Shown piece after piece: positions 9,265 through 18,106 of a DNA stretch of 64,000 nt. The stretch covers positions 62,001-126,000 of the forward strand of contig JBBRMR010000001.1 in assembly GCA_038230735.1 (NCBI GenBank), in the 5' to 3' direction. The notes below the pieces were generated by a model. That model did not search any database and was not told the origin of the DNA. It saw only the letters and a program-made list of their open reading frames with translations. Each line of letters begins with the position of its first letter. The first letter of the stretch is position 1. This DNA comes from Arcicella sp038230735. GTDB lineage: Bacteria; Bacteroidota; Bacteroidia; Cytophagales; Spirosomataceae. The translations under genes were made by a program, and so were the position numbers.

Positions 9265-9711
9265 TTATATTTTTTTTCTAATAACAAATGAACTATATGC
9301 AACATGAGGTAAAAACCGTTCAACTTCTCCACTTGAATTGATACCATAAATATCATAAAAAAGTTCCAAATTTTCAATATTCTTAGCAATCATATAACTG
9401 TATAAGCTATTTCTACGTTGGTCGCTGCCCCAAAACAATAAATTGATATCGGGTTTTATGTCGGAAAACCGTATTGTAATTTTATAGACCGTAGCCATGA
9501 TAAATCTAATATCGCCATTATTGCTTACAATATTACAATCAATAGAGTCATCAGAAAGTAAGTCTCCAAAAGCTAAAACGTAGGTATTTTCTACATCTTT
9601 TGCTGGATAGAATACTACTTACTTTTTTGTATTTTGCTTACCAATACTTAGAAAATGATAAATATATCTATCATCATCTGTTTCATAAAATTCATAATGT
9701 AGTTCGTTCAT
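9265..9711 (-). pseudogene. DUF6934-like gene interrupted by an in-frame TAA
   Basis: Reading from the ATG at 9711 gives MNELHYEFYE and 30 codons, then TAA at 9621-9619. The same frame then runs on without a break for about 117 codons to the stop at 9265. The downstream part contains TYVLAFGD, VSNNGDIRFIMATVYKI and YSYMIAKN, the pattern I associate with DUF6934 proteins of Bacteroidota. A single substitution in a Lys, Gln or Glu codon would explain the stop. Translation could restart at the internal ATG at 9498 (77 aa), but no good ribosome-binding site precedes it. The function of DUF6934 is not known. Confidence 0.7.
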
Positions 9712-9768
9712 AAAACAAAAATAAGGAAAATTTGAGTACTTTAAAATTTTATGGAATATTTTTTGCGG

Positions 9769-12048
9769 CTACATTTTTCCCCTCAATTTCCCCCAAATCT
9801 TCTTAAAATCATCCTGCATATATTCATCCTTCGGAAACATATCGGTATTGATGTCTTCTTTTGATTCTGTTTTGCCGTTTTGGATAAACTCAATTTTATT
9901 AATGTATTGATTAACAGCATTTTGTACGTCAATATTTGCCTTTTGAAAATGATTTTTGGTAGAATTATTCTTTAATCTCTCCGCAATCATTTCGGCTTTT
10001 GGGTTGAAAGGTTCATTGCTTCCAATCAATAAAAATCCTCCAATTTCATACACATACGGGAACACACCCACGAAGGTGTCTTTCACTCGGTTGGTAGGCA
10101 TCCACGTGGCTACAATTCCACCTTTTTTGAGCTTACTACTCAATACTTCAAAGTATTCTTTGGAATAAATATTGCCCGAATATGAAGACCTCGGACGGAG
10201 GGCATCGGCTTCAATAATGTCGTATTTTTTGGCATTATTTTGTATCTCAAAACGTCCATCTTTCAGAATTAGATTCACTCTTTTGTCCGCCAAAATATCG
10301 CTTATGTTTCGGTCATTCCTTCGTTTAGCATATTCTGAAAGCACATTTGGTTGGCTTTTTATGACTTCAAAACAATCAATTTGCTTCGTCTCGGGTCGCC
10401 CAGCTACGTTATAAAGTGTACCGCCCGAACCTAAACCAATGATGGCAATATCTTCGGGATTTGGATGTAATAAAGAAGGCACAGAACCGAGCGTAATATG
10501 AATATCATCGGCATTGAAGGGCAAATGACTTTGTCCGAGACCATTCACAAAAACAACATCGCTGATGGTATTTTCTGAACTCATTTTTATGGACGAAAGA
10601 GCCGTATCGTCTTCGGTCATAATAATTTGTTTGGCATCTTTCACTCCCGCTAAAATCTGCCAAAAAGTATTATGTTTGGGTATAAAATAAATGACCGTTA
10701 GCAACACTACCGATAAATAGACCGATTGGGCAATGCTGAGGATTTTCCGTTTATACATTAACAGAACATACACAACGCCAATAATTCCTAATAGTCTGAT
10801 AATGAATGATGTACCCAAAATGTTAAAGCCCACCAACGTAACAAACCATGCTCCCAAAGATGAACCCACGATGTTAATAAATTGCAACCAACCCACTTTT
10901 CGCCCCACTTCTGAATAATCATCTTGAATAATGGATTGTGAAATGGCGAAGCTAAAACCCATCAAAAAAGTTGGAATTGACATCAAAATAGGGGGGATAA
11001 TGGCGTAAGTTATTAGGATGATTTTGGGTTGAAAAGAGGTTTCGTAGCTATAAAAATATTCGAATAAAAAGCGCAAACTTTCTAAATTATTGACTGCCAG
11101 TAGCAATAATAAAATCACGCCAATGGAATAGAAATAGATAAAATATTGAGTTTTCAAGAAAATAGCCAATAGATTTTGACGTGGTTTTTGAAGAAATTTT
11201 ACGCCATAATTTGTCCCAAAAGCCATTGAAATCAAGTAGATAAACAAGACGATGGCAAAGGTCATGGAAATAGATTTGATGGTTACGTCAAGGATTCTGA
11301 ACCAGATGATTTCAAAGCAAATTGCCATAAATCCCGACATAGCATATTGAATTGCCCAAAACGAAAAACCTCGATTCCATTGAAATGGCTTAGTTTTTTT
11401 GACTTTTTCGACTAATTTTTGCTCATCATTTTCATTTTTATAAATCAGTCCTGCGATGATGGCACAGAGAAAATTGAAACCCGCCCCAATATAAACCGAA
11501 TGGTGCAAACCCACCCAACGAATGAATAAAAGTCCCGTGAAACAAGCCCCCAAACCCGCCCCAAGCGTATTGACAAAATATAATTTACTGATAAATTGAG
11601 ATTGATTTTGAAGGTCTTTGAGTTGAAAAGCCTTGGAGAGCAAGGGTAAAGAAAGCCCCATCAAAAAAGTGGGAAAAACCAAGACGGCGAACAGAATCAG
11701 ATAGGTCTGAAAAACACCCGAAGTTCTCAATATTTCGGAGTGATATAGAAAGTCGTAAATGATATTTTTGCTCAATAAAGCAAACAATCCAATGCCCAAT
11801 TCTGCAAAAACGAAATAGAGAATTGGCTTGTTTTTGGAAGCACGGTCTGCCATAATTCCACCCGCTAAATAGCCCAAACCCAAACCCGCCATGAAGGCAG
11901 AAACGATTAAACTAATGCTCAATGAGCCAATGCCTGTATAAAAAACGAGCCAACGTTGCCAAACAACTTGGTACATGAGGGCGGAGAAACCTGAAAGAAA
12001 AAAGACCGTTAATAAGGCTTTCTGACGAATAGTGGATGTTGATTTCAA
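9769..12048 (-). CDS. MFS-like membrane domain fused to a spermidine-synthase-like domain
   Basis: 759 residues. The N-terminal ~450 residues form 10-12 predicted membrane segments of MFS type (FLSGFSALMYQVVWQR, GLGLGYLAGGIMADRAS). The C-terminal ~250 residues are a class-I methyltransferase-like fold related to SpeE: an AIIGLGSGG nucleotide loop replaces the usual GGGDG, followed by DCFEV and YDIIEADALRP. The second Asp of the SpeE DxxDP motif is Arg here, so true spermidine synthesis is doubtful. Such fusions are widespread and uncharacterised. It lies 26 nt downstream of the GH10-like gene on the same strand and could share its transcript. Confidence 0.8.
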   Translation of the reverse strand: MKSTSTIRQKALLTVFFLSGFSALMYQVVWQRWLVFYTGIGSLSISLIVSAFMAGLGLGYLAGGIMADRASKNKPILYFVFAELGIGLFALLSKNIIYDFLYHSEILRTSGVFQTYLILFAVLVFPTFLMGLSLPLLSKAFQLKDLQNQSQFISKLYFVNTLGAGLGACFTGLLFIRWVGLHHSVYIGAGFNFLCAIIAGLIYKNENDEQKLVEKVKKTKPFQWNRGFSFWAIQYAMSGFMAICFEIIWFRILDVTIKSISMTFAIVLFIYLISMAFGTNYGVKFLQKPRQNLLAIFLKTQYFIYFYSIGVILLLLLAVNNLESLRFLFEYFYSYETSFQPKIILITYAIIPPILMSIPTFLMGFSFAISQSIIQDDYSEVGRKVGWLQFINIVGSSLGAWFVTLVGFNILGTSFIIRLLGIIGVVYVLLMYKRKILSIAQSVYLSVVLLTVIYFIPKHNTFWQILAGVKDAKQIIMTEDDTALSSIKMSSENTISDVVFVNGLGQSHLPFNADDIHITLGSVPSLLHPNPEDIAIIGLGSGGTLYNVAGRPETKQIDCFEVIKSQPNVLSEYAKRRNDRNISDILADKRVNLILKDGRFEIQNNAKKYDIIEADALRPRSSYSGNIYSKEYFEVLSSKLKKGGIVATWMPTNRVKDTFVGVFPYVYEIGGFLLIGSNEPFNPKAEMIAERLKNNSTKNHFQKANIDVQNAVNQYINKIEFIQNGKTESKEDINTDMFPKDEYMQDDFKKIWGKLRGKM

Positions 12049-12074
12049 GGAGTTAGGAGATTAAAGTATATTTC

Positions 12075-13613
12075 TCATTTTACATTGTACTCAATTACCG
12101 CCGTAGCTGTAGTTAAAGATTCGTTATGCAAACGGTCAAATGACGTAACGTGATAGACGTAACCCCTTGACTTTTCAGCAGTTGTGTCAATGAAAGTATT
12201 TTGTCTGCCTAAATAAAGTATTTTATCAACCCGTTCAAAATCGGGTTTTTCGGCTCTTTCAAAACGATAAACAGCAAAGTAAGTATTCTCATTTCCATCA
12301 GTAGCGGGTTCGCCTGGTTGCCATGTCAATATAGGTTTTCCAGTTTCATTTTGCGTGATCAAAACCCGCTGTGGAGCTAACGGTGGCACATTATCTTTCC
12401 ACGGCATGGGTGGAACGATGGCAGGTTTTCGGTAAAAATCAAGTCTTAACGAGTCTTGAAAACCTCCATAATTTTCCGTTAAAGATTTGGAACTGAAAAA
12501 AATACCCCCATCAATGAGTTTATTCTGACGGTCGAAACGGATTTGGGCGGGTGCTTCCGTTAAACTCCATCCCGTTTTGATTTTATAGATACCGTGTCCC
12601 ACGTAAAGATGTCTGCCAAAAGCATTATCCATCCACCATTTAGAGAGTTCTTTGTAGGGAACTTTGGCATGATTTCGGTCAAAATAAATCTGTGGGGCAA
12701 TATAATCAATCCAACCTTGCTCAATCCATTTGCGGGTATCAGCGTATAACTGCCCGTGTGAGGTCTGTCCCGCTTGGGTGCGTGAACCATCGGGAGTGGT
12801 GTTGCTAAAATTCTTCCAAACGCCAAAAGGGCTAATCCCAAATTTGACGTAGGGCTTCGTTCTTTTAATAGCTTCGCTGATTTTAAATATCAATAAATCG
12901 GTATTATTTCTTCGCCAATCTTCAATATTAGTCATGCCATTGGGATATTTTTTGAAAGTTGCTTCATCCTTCAAAACTTGTCCAGTTACTTGATACGGAT
13001 AGAAATAATCATCAAAATGAATGCCATCCACATCATAATGTTTCACGATTTCCACAACAACGTTTGTGATATAATCTCGTACTTCGGGAATCCCAAAATT
13101 TAACAGTTTTTGCCCGTCATACGTCAGCATCCATTCGGGTTTTCGGTTACTGATATGATCTGGGGTGATACTGGTTGCTCTGCGAAAAGTGGCTCTGTTG
13201 AGGTTAAGCCAAGCATGAAACTCCAAATTACGGTCGTGGGTTTCCGTAATCATAAAACTCATAGGGTCGTAATAAGGATTGGGAAACCTACCTTGCTGTC
13301 CCGTCAGAAACTCCGACCAAGGTTCAAGGCTTCGGGCATAATAAGAGTCGCAAGCATCACGCACCTGCACCATCACGGCGTTGAGGTTCGAACGTTTGTG
13401 TTCGTTCAAGATTCGGATAAAATCTTGCTTTTGTTGGTCGGAATTGTACTGCCCTTTTTGGGGCCAATCTATATTTTCAACCGTAGCAATCCAAGCCGCT
13501 CGAAATTCATATTTGGGCGAAATACTGAGTGGACGGTTTTTTTGGGAAAGACAACTAAGGCAGATAAAAAACGTAAGAAAGGTTGTCTGAATAAGTTTAT
13601 TTAGCATAATCAA
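12075..13613 (-). CDS. Family-10-like (GHL10) secreted glycosyl hydrolase
   Basis: The 512-residue exported protein has an N-terminal signal (hydrophobic stretch to about residue 24). The catalytic GHL10/DUF187-type TIM barrel follows, with EFRAAWIATVENIDWP, NAVMVQVRDACDSYY, FHAWLNLNRA, YDVDGIHFDDYFYP and WIDYIAPQIYF. The C-terminal ~100 residues look like a fibronectin-type domain (PLAPQRVLITQ, YVYHVTSFDRLHNES). It probably cleaves a bacterial or environmental glycan at the cell surface; the exact substrate is unknown. A second ATG two codons in (13607) is an equally good start. Confidence 0.85.
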   Translation of the reverse strand: MIMLNKLIQTTFLTFFICLSCLSQKNRPLSISPKYEFRAAWIATVENIDWPQKGQYNSDQQKQDFIRILNEHKRSNLNAVMVQVRDACDSYYARSLEPWSEFLTGQQGRFPNPYYDPMSFMITETHDRNLEFHAWLNLNRATFRRATSITPDHISNRKPEWMLTYDGQKLLNFGIPEVRDYITNVVVEIVKHYDVDGIHFDDYFYPYQVTGQVLKDEATFKKYPNGMTNIEDWRRNNTDLLIFKISEAIKRTKPYVKFGISPFGVWKNFSNTTPDGSRTQAGQTSHGQLYADTRKWIEQGWIDYIAPQIYFDRNHAKVPYKELSKWWMDNAFGRHLYVGHGIYKIKTGWSLTEAPAQIRFDRQNKLIDGGIFFSSKSLTENYGGFQDSLRLDFYRKPAIVPPMPWKDNVPPLAPQRVLITQNETGKPILTWQPGEPATDGNENTYFAVYRFERAEKPDFERVDKILYLGRQNTFIDTTAEKSRGYVYHVTSFDRLHNESLTTATAVIEYNVK

Positions 13614-13652
13614 AGCAAGGAAAGACTCTACTTATTATGCAAGTTATTAAAT

Positions 13653-14363
13653 TTATTCCTCAATCGAAAACATATATCCCACGCCTTTCAAGGTTTTGAT
13701 GTAATGTTCGGGGATTTTTTCACGCAATTTTCGGATGTGAACGTCCACAGTTCGCTCCACTACATACACATCTACGCCCCAAACTTTCTCCAATAATTCA
13801 TCCCGATTAAAGACTTTATCAGGGTGTTTTGCCAAGAAATACAGCAATTCAAACTCCTTTTTAGGCATCACCAAAGGGTTGCCATTATTGGTTACGCTAT
13901 AATTAGTACGATTGATACGAATTACTCCAATGTCGATAATCGTCTCATTATCAGCTTGTTGTACATCACGGCGAAGCGTTGCTTTGATTCTGCTAATTAA
14001 AGCACGGGGTTTTATGGGTTTTACGATGTAGTCATCCGCACCCACATCAAAGGCGGCAACTTCGGTATATTCTTCGGCACGAGCCGTGAGGAAGAGAAGG
14101 TAAGTATCTTTGAATTCGGGGAGTTGGCGTAATTGGCGAGCCGTTTCGATACCGTCTTGTCGGGGCATCATCACGTCCAAAAGAATCAAATCGGGCTTAA
14201 AGTTTTTTGCCACCTCCACCGCCTCAATTCCATCCGAAGCGGAAGCTGTTTCGTATCCTTCTTTTTTAAGGTTGTAAGCTAACAATTCGATGATGTCGGG
14301 GTCATCATCAACCAAGAGGATTTTGGGAGTAGGTAAAGCGTTTGCCATGTTGGGTTTTTTCAT
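13653..14363 (-). CDS. OmpR/PhoB-family response regulator, orphan
   Basis: 236 residues: a receiver domain (acidic pocket Asp19/Asp20, phospho-acceptor Asp63 in LLDVMMP, Thr93, Lys115 in VKPIKPR), then a C-terminal winged-helix domain (MPKKEFELLYFLAKHPDKVFNRDELLEKVWG, VDVHIRKLREKI). No histidine kinase lies beside it. A -7 box ends only 8 nt before the ATG at 14363, so the in-frame ATG at 14348 (MANALPTPK) is a serious alternative. It is divergent from the SusC gene and may regulate it, though this is inferred from position only. Confidence 0.93.
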   Translation of the reverse strand: MKKPNMANALPTPKILLVDDDPDIIELLAYNLKKEGYETASASDGIEAVEVAKNFKPDLILLDVMMPRQDGIETARQLRQLPEFKDTYLLFLTARAEEYTEVAAFDVGADDYIVKPIKPRALISRIKATLRRDVQQADNETIIDIGVIRINRTNYSVTNNGNPLVMPKKEFELLYFLAKHPDKVFNRDELLEKVWGVDVYVVERTVDVHIRKLREKIPEHYIKTLKGVGYMFSIEE

Positions 14364-14370
14364 TATGCCA

Positions 14371-14395
14371 CAAAATTAGTTATCGTAATATTACG
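14371..14395 (-). promoter_or_regulatory. Response-regulator promoter with overlapping palindrome
   Basis: On the minus strand TAATTTTG (14378-14371) matches the TAnnTTTG -7 box. Just upstream, within the spacer, CGTAATATTACG (14384-14395) is a perfect 12-nt palindrome. The placement fits a repressor or autoregulatory site. No clear TTTG -33 element was seen. Confidence 0.4.
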
Positions 14396-14567
14396 GAATT
14401 GTTAAATAAAAACGTTTTTATTTTACGAGGAATATTGTCACCTTTATTGGTATGATGTCTCAATAAGTATTTTACCAAAAGGAAATGCCAAAAACGGTAC
14501 AAATTCAACTTTTATATTATTTCTAAAAATATTAATAATGTACAAAAAATAATAAGTATTGTTTTAT

Positions 14568-14597
14568 TTTGAATGACCATTATTATTGCTAAATTTG
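14568..14597 (+). promoter_or_regulatory. Predicted promoter of the susC/susD-like operon
   Basis: TTTG at 14568-14571 and TAAATTTG at 14590-14597 are separated by 18 nt, a good match to the Bacteroidota consensus. The leader to the SusC ATG would be about 200 nt. Nothing else was recognised in 14396-14802. Confidence 0.6.
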
Positions 14598-14802
14598 CGT
14601 ACTACAATACCTATCCATTTAAAGCAAATCTTTAAATTCCAATACTACTAAAACTCTACTATCTTCTCTTTAAATATTAGAATCATTTACCACTATTAAC
14701 CCAGAATCTACTTTTGATTTTGGGGAAGGTATTTGTTGAATTTTAACTTCTAACAGCATTCTCGTGTATTCTTTTATTTCTAAATTTTTAATAAATTATA
14801 TT

Positions 14803-17800
14803 ATGAATCGTAAATTTTACCTGTCGAGGTATCTCCTGATACCACTTTTGTTTCTCTCATTTCTGACAATCGGTCAGAATAATTCAACGCTCTCCGTTTC
14901 AGGAACTGTTAAAGACGAAAAGGGCGAATTGATTGTGGGTTCCAACATTTCAATTAAAGGAACCGTCAGAGGCACCGCAACTGATGCCAACGGAAAGTTC
15001 AAGATTGATGTGCCAAATAGTGCATCGGTGCTTGTCTTTTCTTACGTTGGTTTTGGTTCAAAAGAGATAACCGTTGGCAATCAGACCTCAATCAATATGG
15101 TCTTATTATCAAACGAAAGTATTTTGGACGAAGTGGTTGTGATTGGCTATGGTACGCAGAAAAAATCTGATTTAACGGGTGCTGTGGGTTCTGTGAAACA
15201 AGACCAATTACTCGAACGTCCAGCCGCATCGCTCAATCAAGCACTTTCGGGTAGAATGGCGGGGGTGCAAGTAAACACCAATTCTGGACGACCAGGGGGC
15301 AGAACCACCATCCGTGTCCGAGGATTTAGTTCAATCAACTCGTCCAATAATCCCCTCTATGTGGTGGACGGCGTAATGCTTCCGCAAGGAAACCAATCAC
15401 AATTCAGTAGTGCCATTGACTACATTAATCCCAACGATATTGTTTCAGTTGAAGTACTAAAAGATGCTTCTTCAACCGCAATTTATGGAGCAAGAGGGGC
15501 GAATGGCGTGGTATTGATAACCACTAAAAAAGGGAAGGCAGGCGATGGACAAATTACGTACAATGCTGATTTTAGCGTGAACACCATCGGACCAAATCGT
15601 CCAGAAGTTTTAAATGCCAAACAATACATGGCAGTAGAAGATTTGGCTTGGAAAAATATGGAAAAATATGACCCAGCGGGCTGGAATGCAGGGAAATGGG
15701 CGTATCTGAATCCAAAATTACGCAGAACCGACCCCAGAGTTTTTGATGCCAGTGGCAATCCATTATTCGATACAAACTGGTTTGATGAAACCACTCAAAA
15801 TAAACTTTCTCAAAATCATCAATTGGGTTTTAGTGGTGGAACAGAGAAAACGCAATACTCATTCTCGTTGGGTTTCAGAGACGATCAAGGGCTTTTGAAA
15901 ACTACTTTCTTGAAAAGGTATTCGGGAAGATTTACCATTGATGACCAGATAAAAAGCTGGTTGAAAGTCGGTGGAACGCTCGCTTATAATAGTCAGACTG
16001 AGAATTTATCGGATATTAACGATGCCGTTCCTCGCCAAATTGTGGAAGATTTCCCTTTTCTTCCTGTTCAATATGCCGACGGAACTTTTGCTAACAACCG
16101 AGATTTTCCGTTTGCGGAGGGTACTTTTAGTTCTGTTCATCGATTACTGGGTCGTCAATTTATTCTGAATACGCAGACAACTACTGGTTCGGTTTATTCA
16201 AACATCACTCTTGCCAAAGGATTGGAGATGAAAACGGTTTTAGGGGCAAATGTAATCACTCAAGAAAATAATCAGTCGCAAACCAGAACTTTGGCAATCG
16301 GACAGCAAGGAACAGCCTCAGTTGCCAACCAGAAGGAAACGTTTTGGTCATTAGAAAATTTCTTGACCTATACCAAAACATTCAACGAAAAACATTCGGT
16401 AACGGGTTTATTGGGAATTTCTTGGCAACAAACCGACTTCTTCAACATCGGAGCAAGCGTTCAAGGATTTGCCACTGATTACTTTGGTTTCAACAATTTA
16501 GGGGCAGGCTCAACCCTTCCCGCAGTGAGTTCGGGGGCATCCAAATTTGCCTTTAATTCATATTTCGGTAGAGTGAATTACAGTTTGGATAATAAATATT
16601 TATTCACCGTTACGGGCAGAGCTGATGGTTCTTCAAGATTTGGCGAAAATGATAAGTTTGCGTTTTTCCCCTCGGGAGCAATTGCGTGGAAAGTGTCGGA
16701 GGAGGAATTTTTAAAGGGTAATAATACCATCAGTAACTTGAAATTGAGAACCAGTTTTGGATTAACGGGTAATTCTGAAATTCCTTCGTATTCGTCTTTA
16801 TCATTGTTGAGTTCAAATTATGCAACCGTTTATAACGATACACGGGTGTCAGGTACGGGTATTTCGAGGCTTGCCAATCCAGACTTGAAATGGGAAAAGA
16901 CCGCTCAAACAGATGTAGGTTTGGAAATTGGTTTGTTTAACGGCAGACTTAATATTGAGGCAGATTATTATTACCGTCTCACGTCTGATATGCTGCTTGA
17001 TGCTCCCGTGCCTCAAACAAGTGGATACGGAACCATCAGAAAGAACGTAGGGTCAATGGAAAATAAAGGTTTTGAATTTGCCATAAATTCGGTAAATATC
17101 AACTCTAAAAAAATCCGTTGGAATACTAATTTCAACATTTCATTCAATCAAAATAAAGTTCTTTCTTTGGCAACGCCTTCGGATATATTCAATGTGGGAG
17201 GTCCTAATTTTACCAATCCAACCAATATTATTCGTATTGGTGAACCCGTTGGTTCTTTTTGGGGGCTTACTCGCTTGGGGATTTGGAGCGAATCTGAAAG
17301 AGAAAAAGCGTCCAAATTTACCAGTTATAGAAACGGTTTGACCATTCTACCTGGGGACATTAAATACTTGGATGTAAACGGTGATAATGCCATCACCGAT
17401 GCCGACCGTTCCATCATCGGAAATGGTAGTCCTAAGTTTTGGGGTGCTTTAACCAATACCTTCAAATATGGCAATTTTGACTTTACCCTCGAATTGCAAT
17501 ATTCGTATGGCAACAGTGTAATGATGATGAATTTGCACCCAAGCGAAGACCGTCAAGCATTAGCCAACAGTTATACGTCAGTACTAAACGCTTGGACTCC
17601 GCAAAATCAAAATACCATGATTGCTGAAATCAGAGATACAAGAGCGGGGTACGTAACCAACGTGGATTCATGGTGGATTAAAGATGGTTCATTCCTCCGT
17701 GGAAAGAATATTTTATTGGGATATACTTTACCAACGCTTTTAACGAATAAACTAAAAATGAACCGAGTGCGGGTTTATGCAACGGCTCAGAACACTTTCT

Positions 17801-17946
17801 TGATTGTTAAAGATAAAATTATTGGCGACCCTGAAGTAACTCCAACTAATCAAGGTAACGGAAATAGTGCATTTTCGCAGGGGATGATTTGGCATAATTA
17901 TCCTAAACCTTCAACGTTTATGTTGGGTTTCCAAATAACGCTTTGA
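14803..17946 (+). CDS. SusC/RagA-family TonB-linked outer membrane transporter
   Basis: Outer-membrane barrel that, with its SusD partner, imports an oligosaccharide or peptide using TonB energy. The ATG at 14803 is chosen because it gives a normal signal peptide (MNRKFYLSRYLLIPLLFLSF); a GTG 39 nt upstream would add an unlikely extension. A carboxypeptidase-regulatory-like domain (VSGTVKDEKGELIVGSNISI) is followed by the SusC signature DEVVVIGYGTQKKSDLTGAV near residue 108, the plug domain and a long barrel ending in aromatic-rich FMLGFQITL. 1047 residues is usual. SusD follows, so this is a paired uptake system; the substrate is unknown. Confidence 0.95.
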   Translation: MNRKFYLSRYLLIPLLFLSFLTIGQNNSTLSVSGTVKDEKGELIVGSNISIKGTVRGTATDANGKFKIDVPNSASVLVFSYVGFGSKEITVGNQTSINMVLLSNESILDEVVVIGYGTQKKSDLTGAVGSVKQDQLLERPAASLNQALSGRMAGVQVNTNSGRPGGRTTIRVRGFSSINSSNNPLYVVDGVMLPQGNQSQFSSAIDYINPNDIVSVEVLKDASSTAIYGARGANGVVLITTKKGKAGDGQITYNADFSVNTIGPNRPEVLNAKQYMAVEDLAWKNMEKYDPAGWNAGKWAYLNPKLRRTDPRVFDASGNPLFDTNWFDETTQNKLSQNHQLGFSGGTEKTQYSFSLGFRDDQGLLKTTFLKRYSGRFTIDDQIKSWLKVGGTLAYNSQTENLSDINDAVPRQIVEDFPFLPVQYADGTFANNRDFPFAEGTFSSVHRLLGRQFILNTQTTTGSVYSNITLAKGLEMKTVLGANVITQENNQSQTRTLAIGQQGTASVANQKETFWSLENFLTYTKTFNEKHSVTGLLGISWQQTDFFNIGASVQGFATDYFGFNNLGAGSTLPAVSSGASKFAFNSYFGRVNYSLDNKYLFTVTGRADGSSRFGENDKFAFFPSGAIAWKVSEEEFLKGNNTISNLKLRTSFGLTGNSEIPSYSSLSLLSSNYATVYNDTRVSGTGISRLANPDLKWEKTAQTDVGLEIGLFNGRLNIEADYYYRLTSDMLLDAPVPQTSGYGTIRKNVGSMENKGFEFAINSVNINSKKIRWNTNFNISFNQNKVLSLATPSDIFNVGGPNFTNPTNIIRIGEPVGSFWGLTRLGIWSESEREKASKFTSYRNGLTILPGDIKYLDVNGDNAITDADRSIIGNGSPKFWGALTNTFKYGNFDFTLELQYSYGNSVMMMNLHPSEDRQALANSYTSVLNAWTPQNQNTMIAEIRDTRAGYVTNVDSWWIKDGSFLRGKNILLGYTLPTLLTNKLKMNRVRVYATAQNTFLIVKDKIIGDPEVTPTNQGNGNSAFSQGMIWHNYPKPSTFMLGFQITL

Positions 17947-17991
17947 TAATGCGTTTGGTAATTTATTTTTTATAAGTTCAAACACTTCAAG

Positions 17992-18065
17992 AACATCCCC
18001 CTACCCCCTTCAAAGGGGGAATTGCACTAATGCTAATCCTCCTTTGAAGGGGGTAGCGGGATGTT
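17992..18065. repeat. CCCCCTACCCCC-type hairpin between susC and susD
   Basis: Arms 17992-18020 and 18037-18065 are near-perfect inverted copies, beginning AACATCCCCCTACCCCC and ending GGGGGTAGCGGGATGTT, with a 16-nt loop. Each arm also contains an internal small palindrome (CCCCTTCAAAGGGG type). It may lower read-through into susD or stabilise the susC transcript. A similar element is at 28397-28452. Confidence 0.75.
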
Positions 18066-18106
18066 TTCGTGGATGAATACACATTTACAATAAAATATTT
18101 TTAAAT

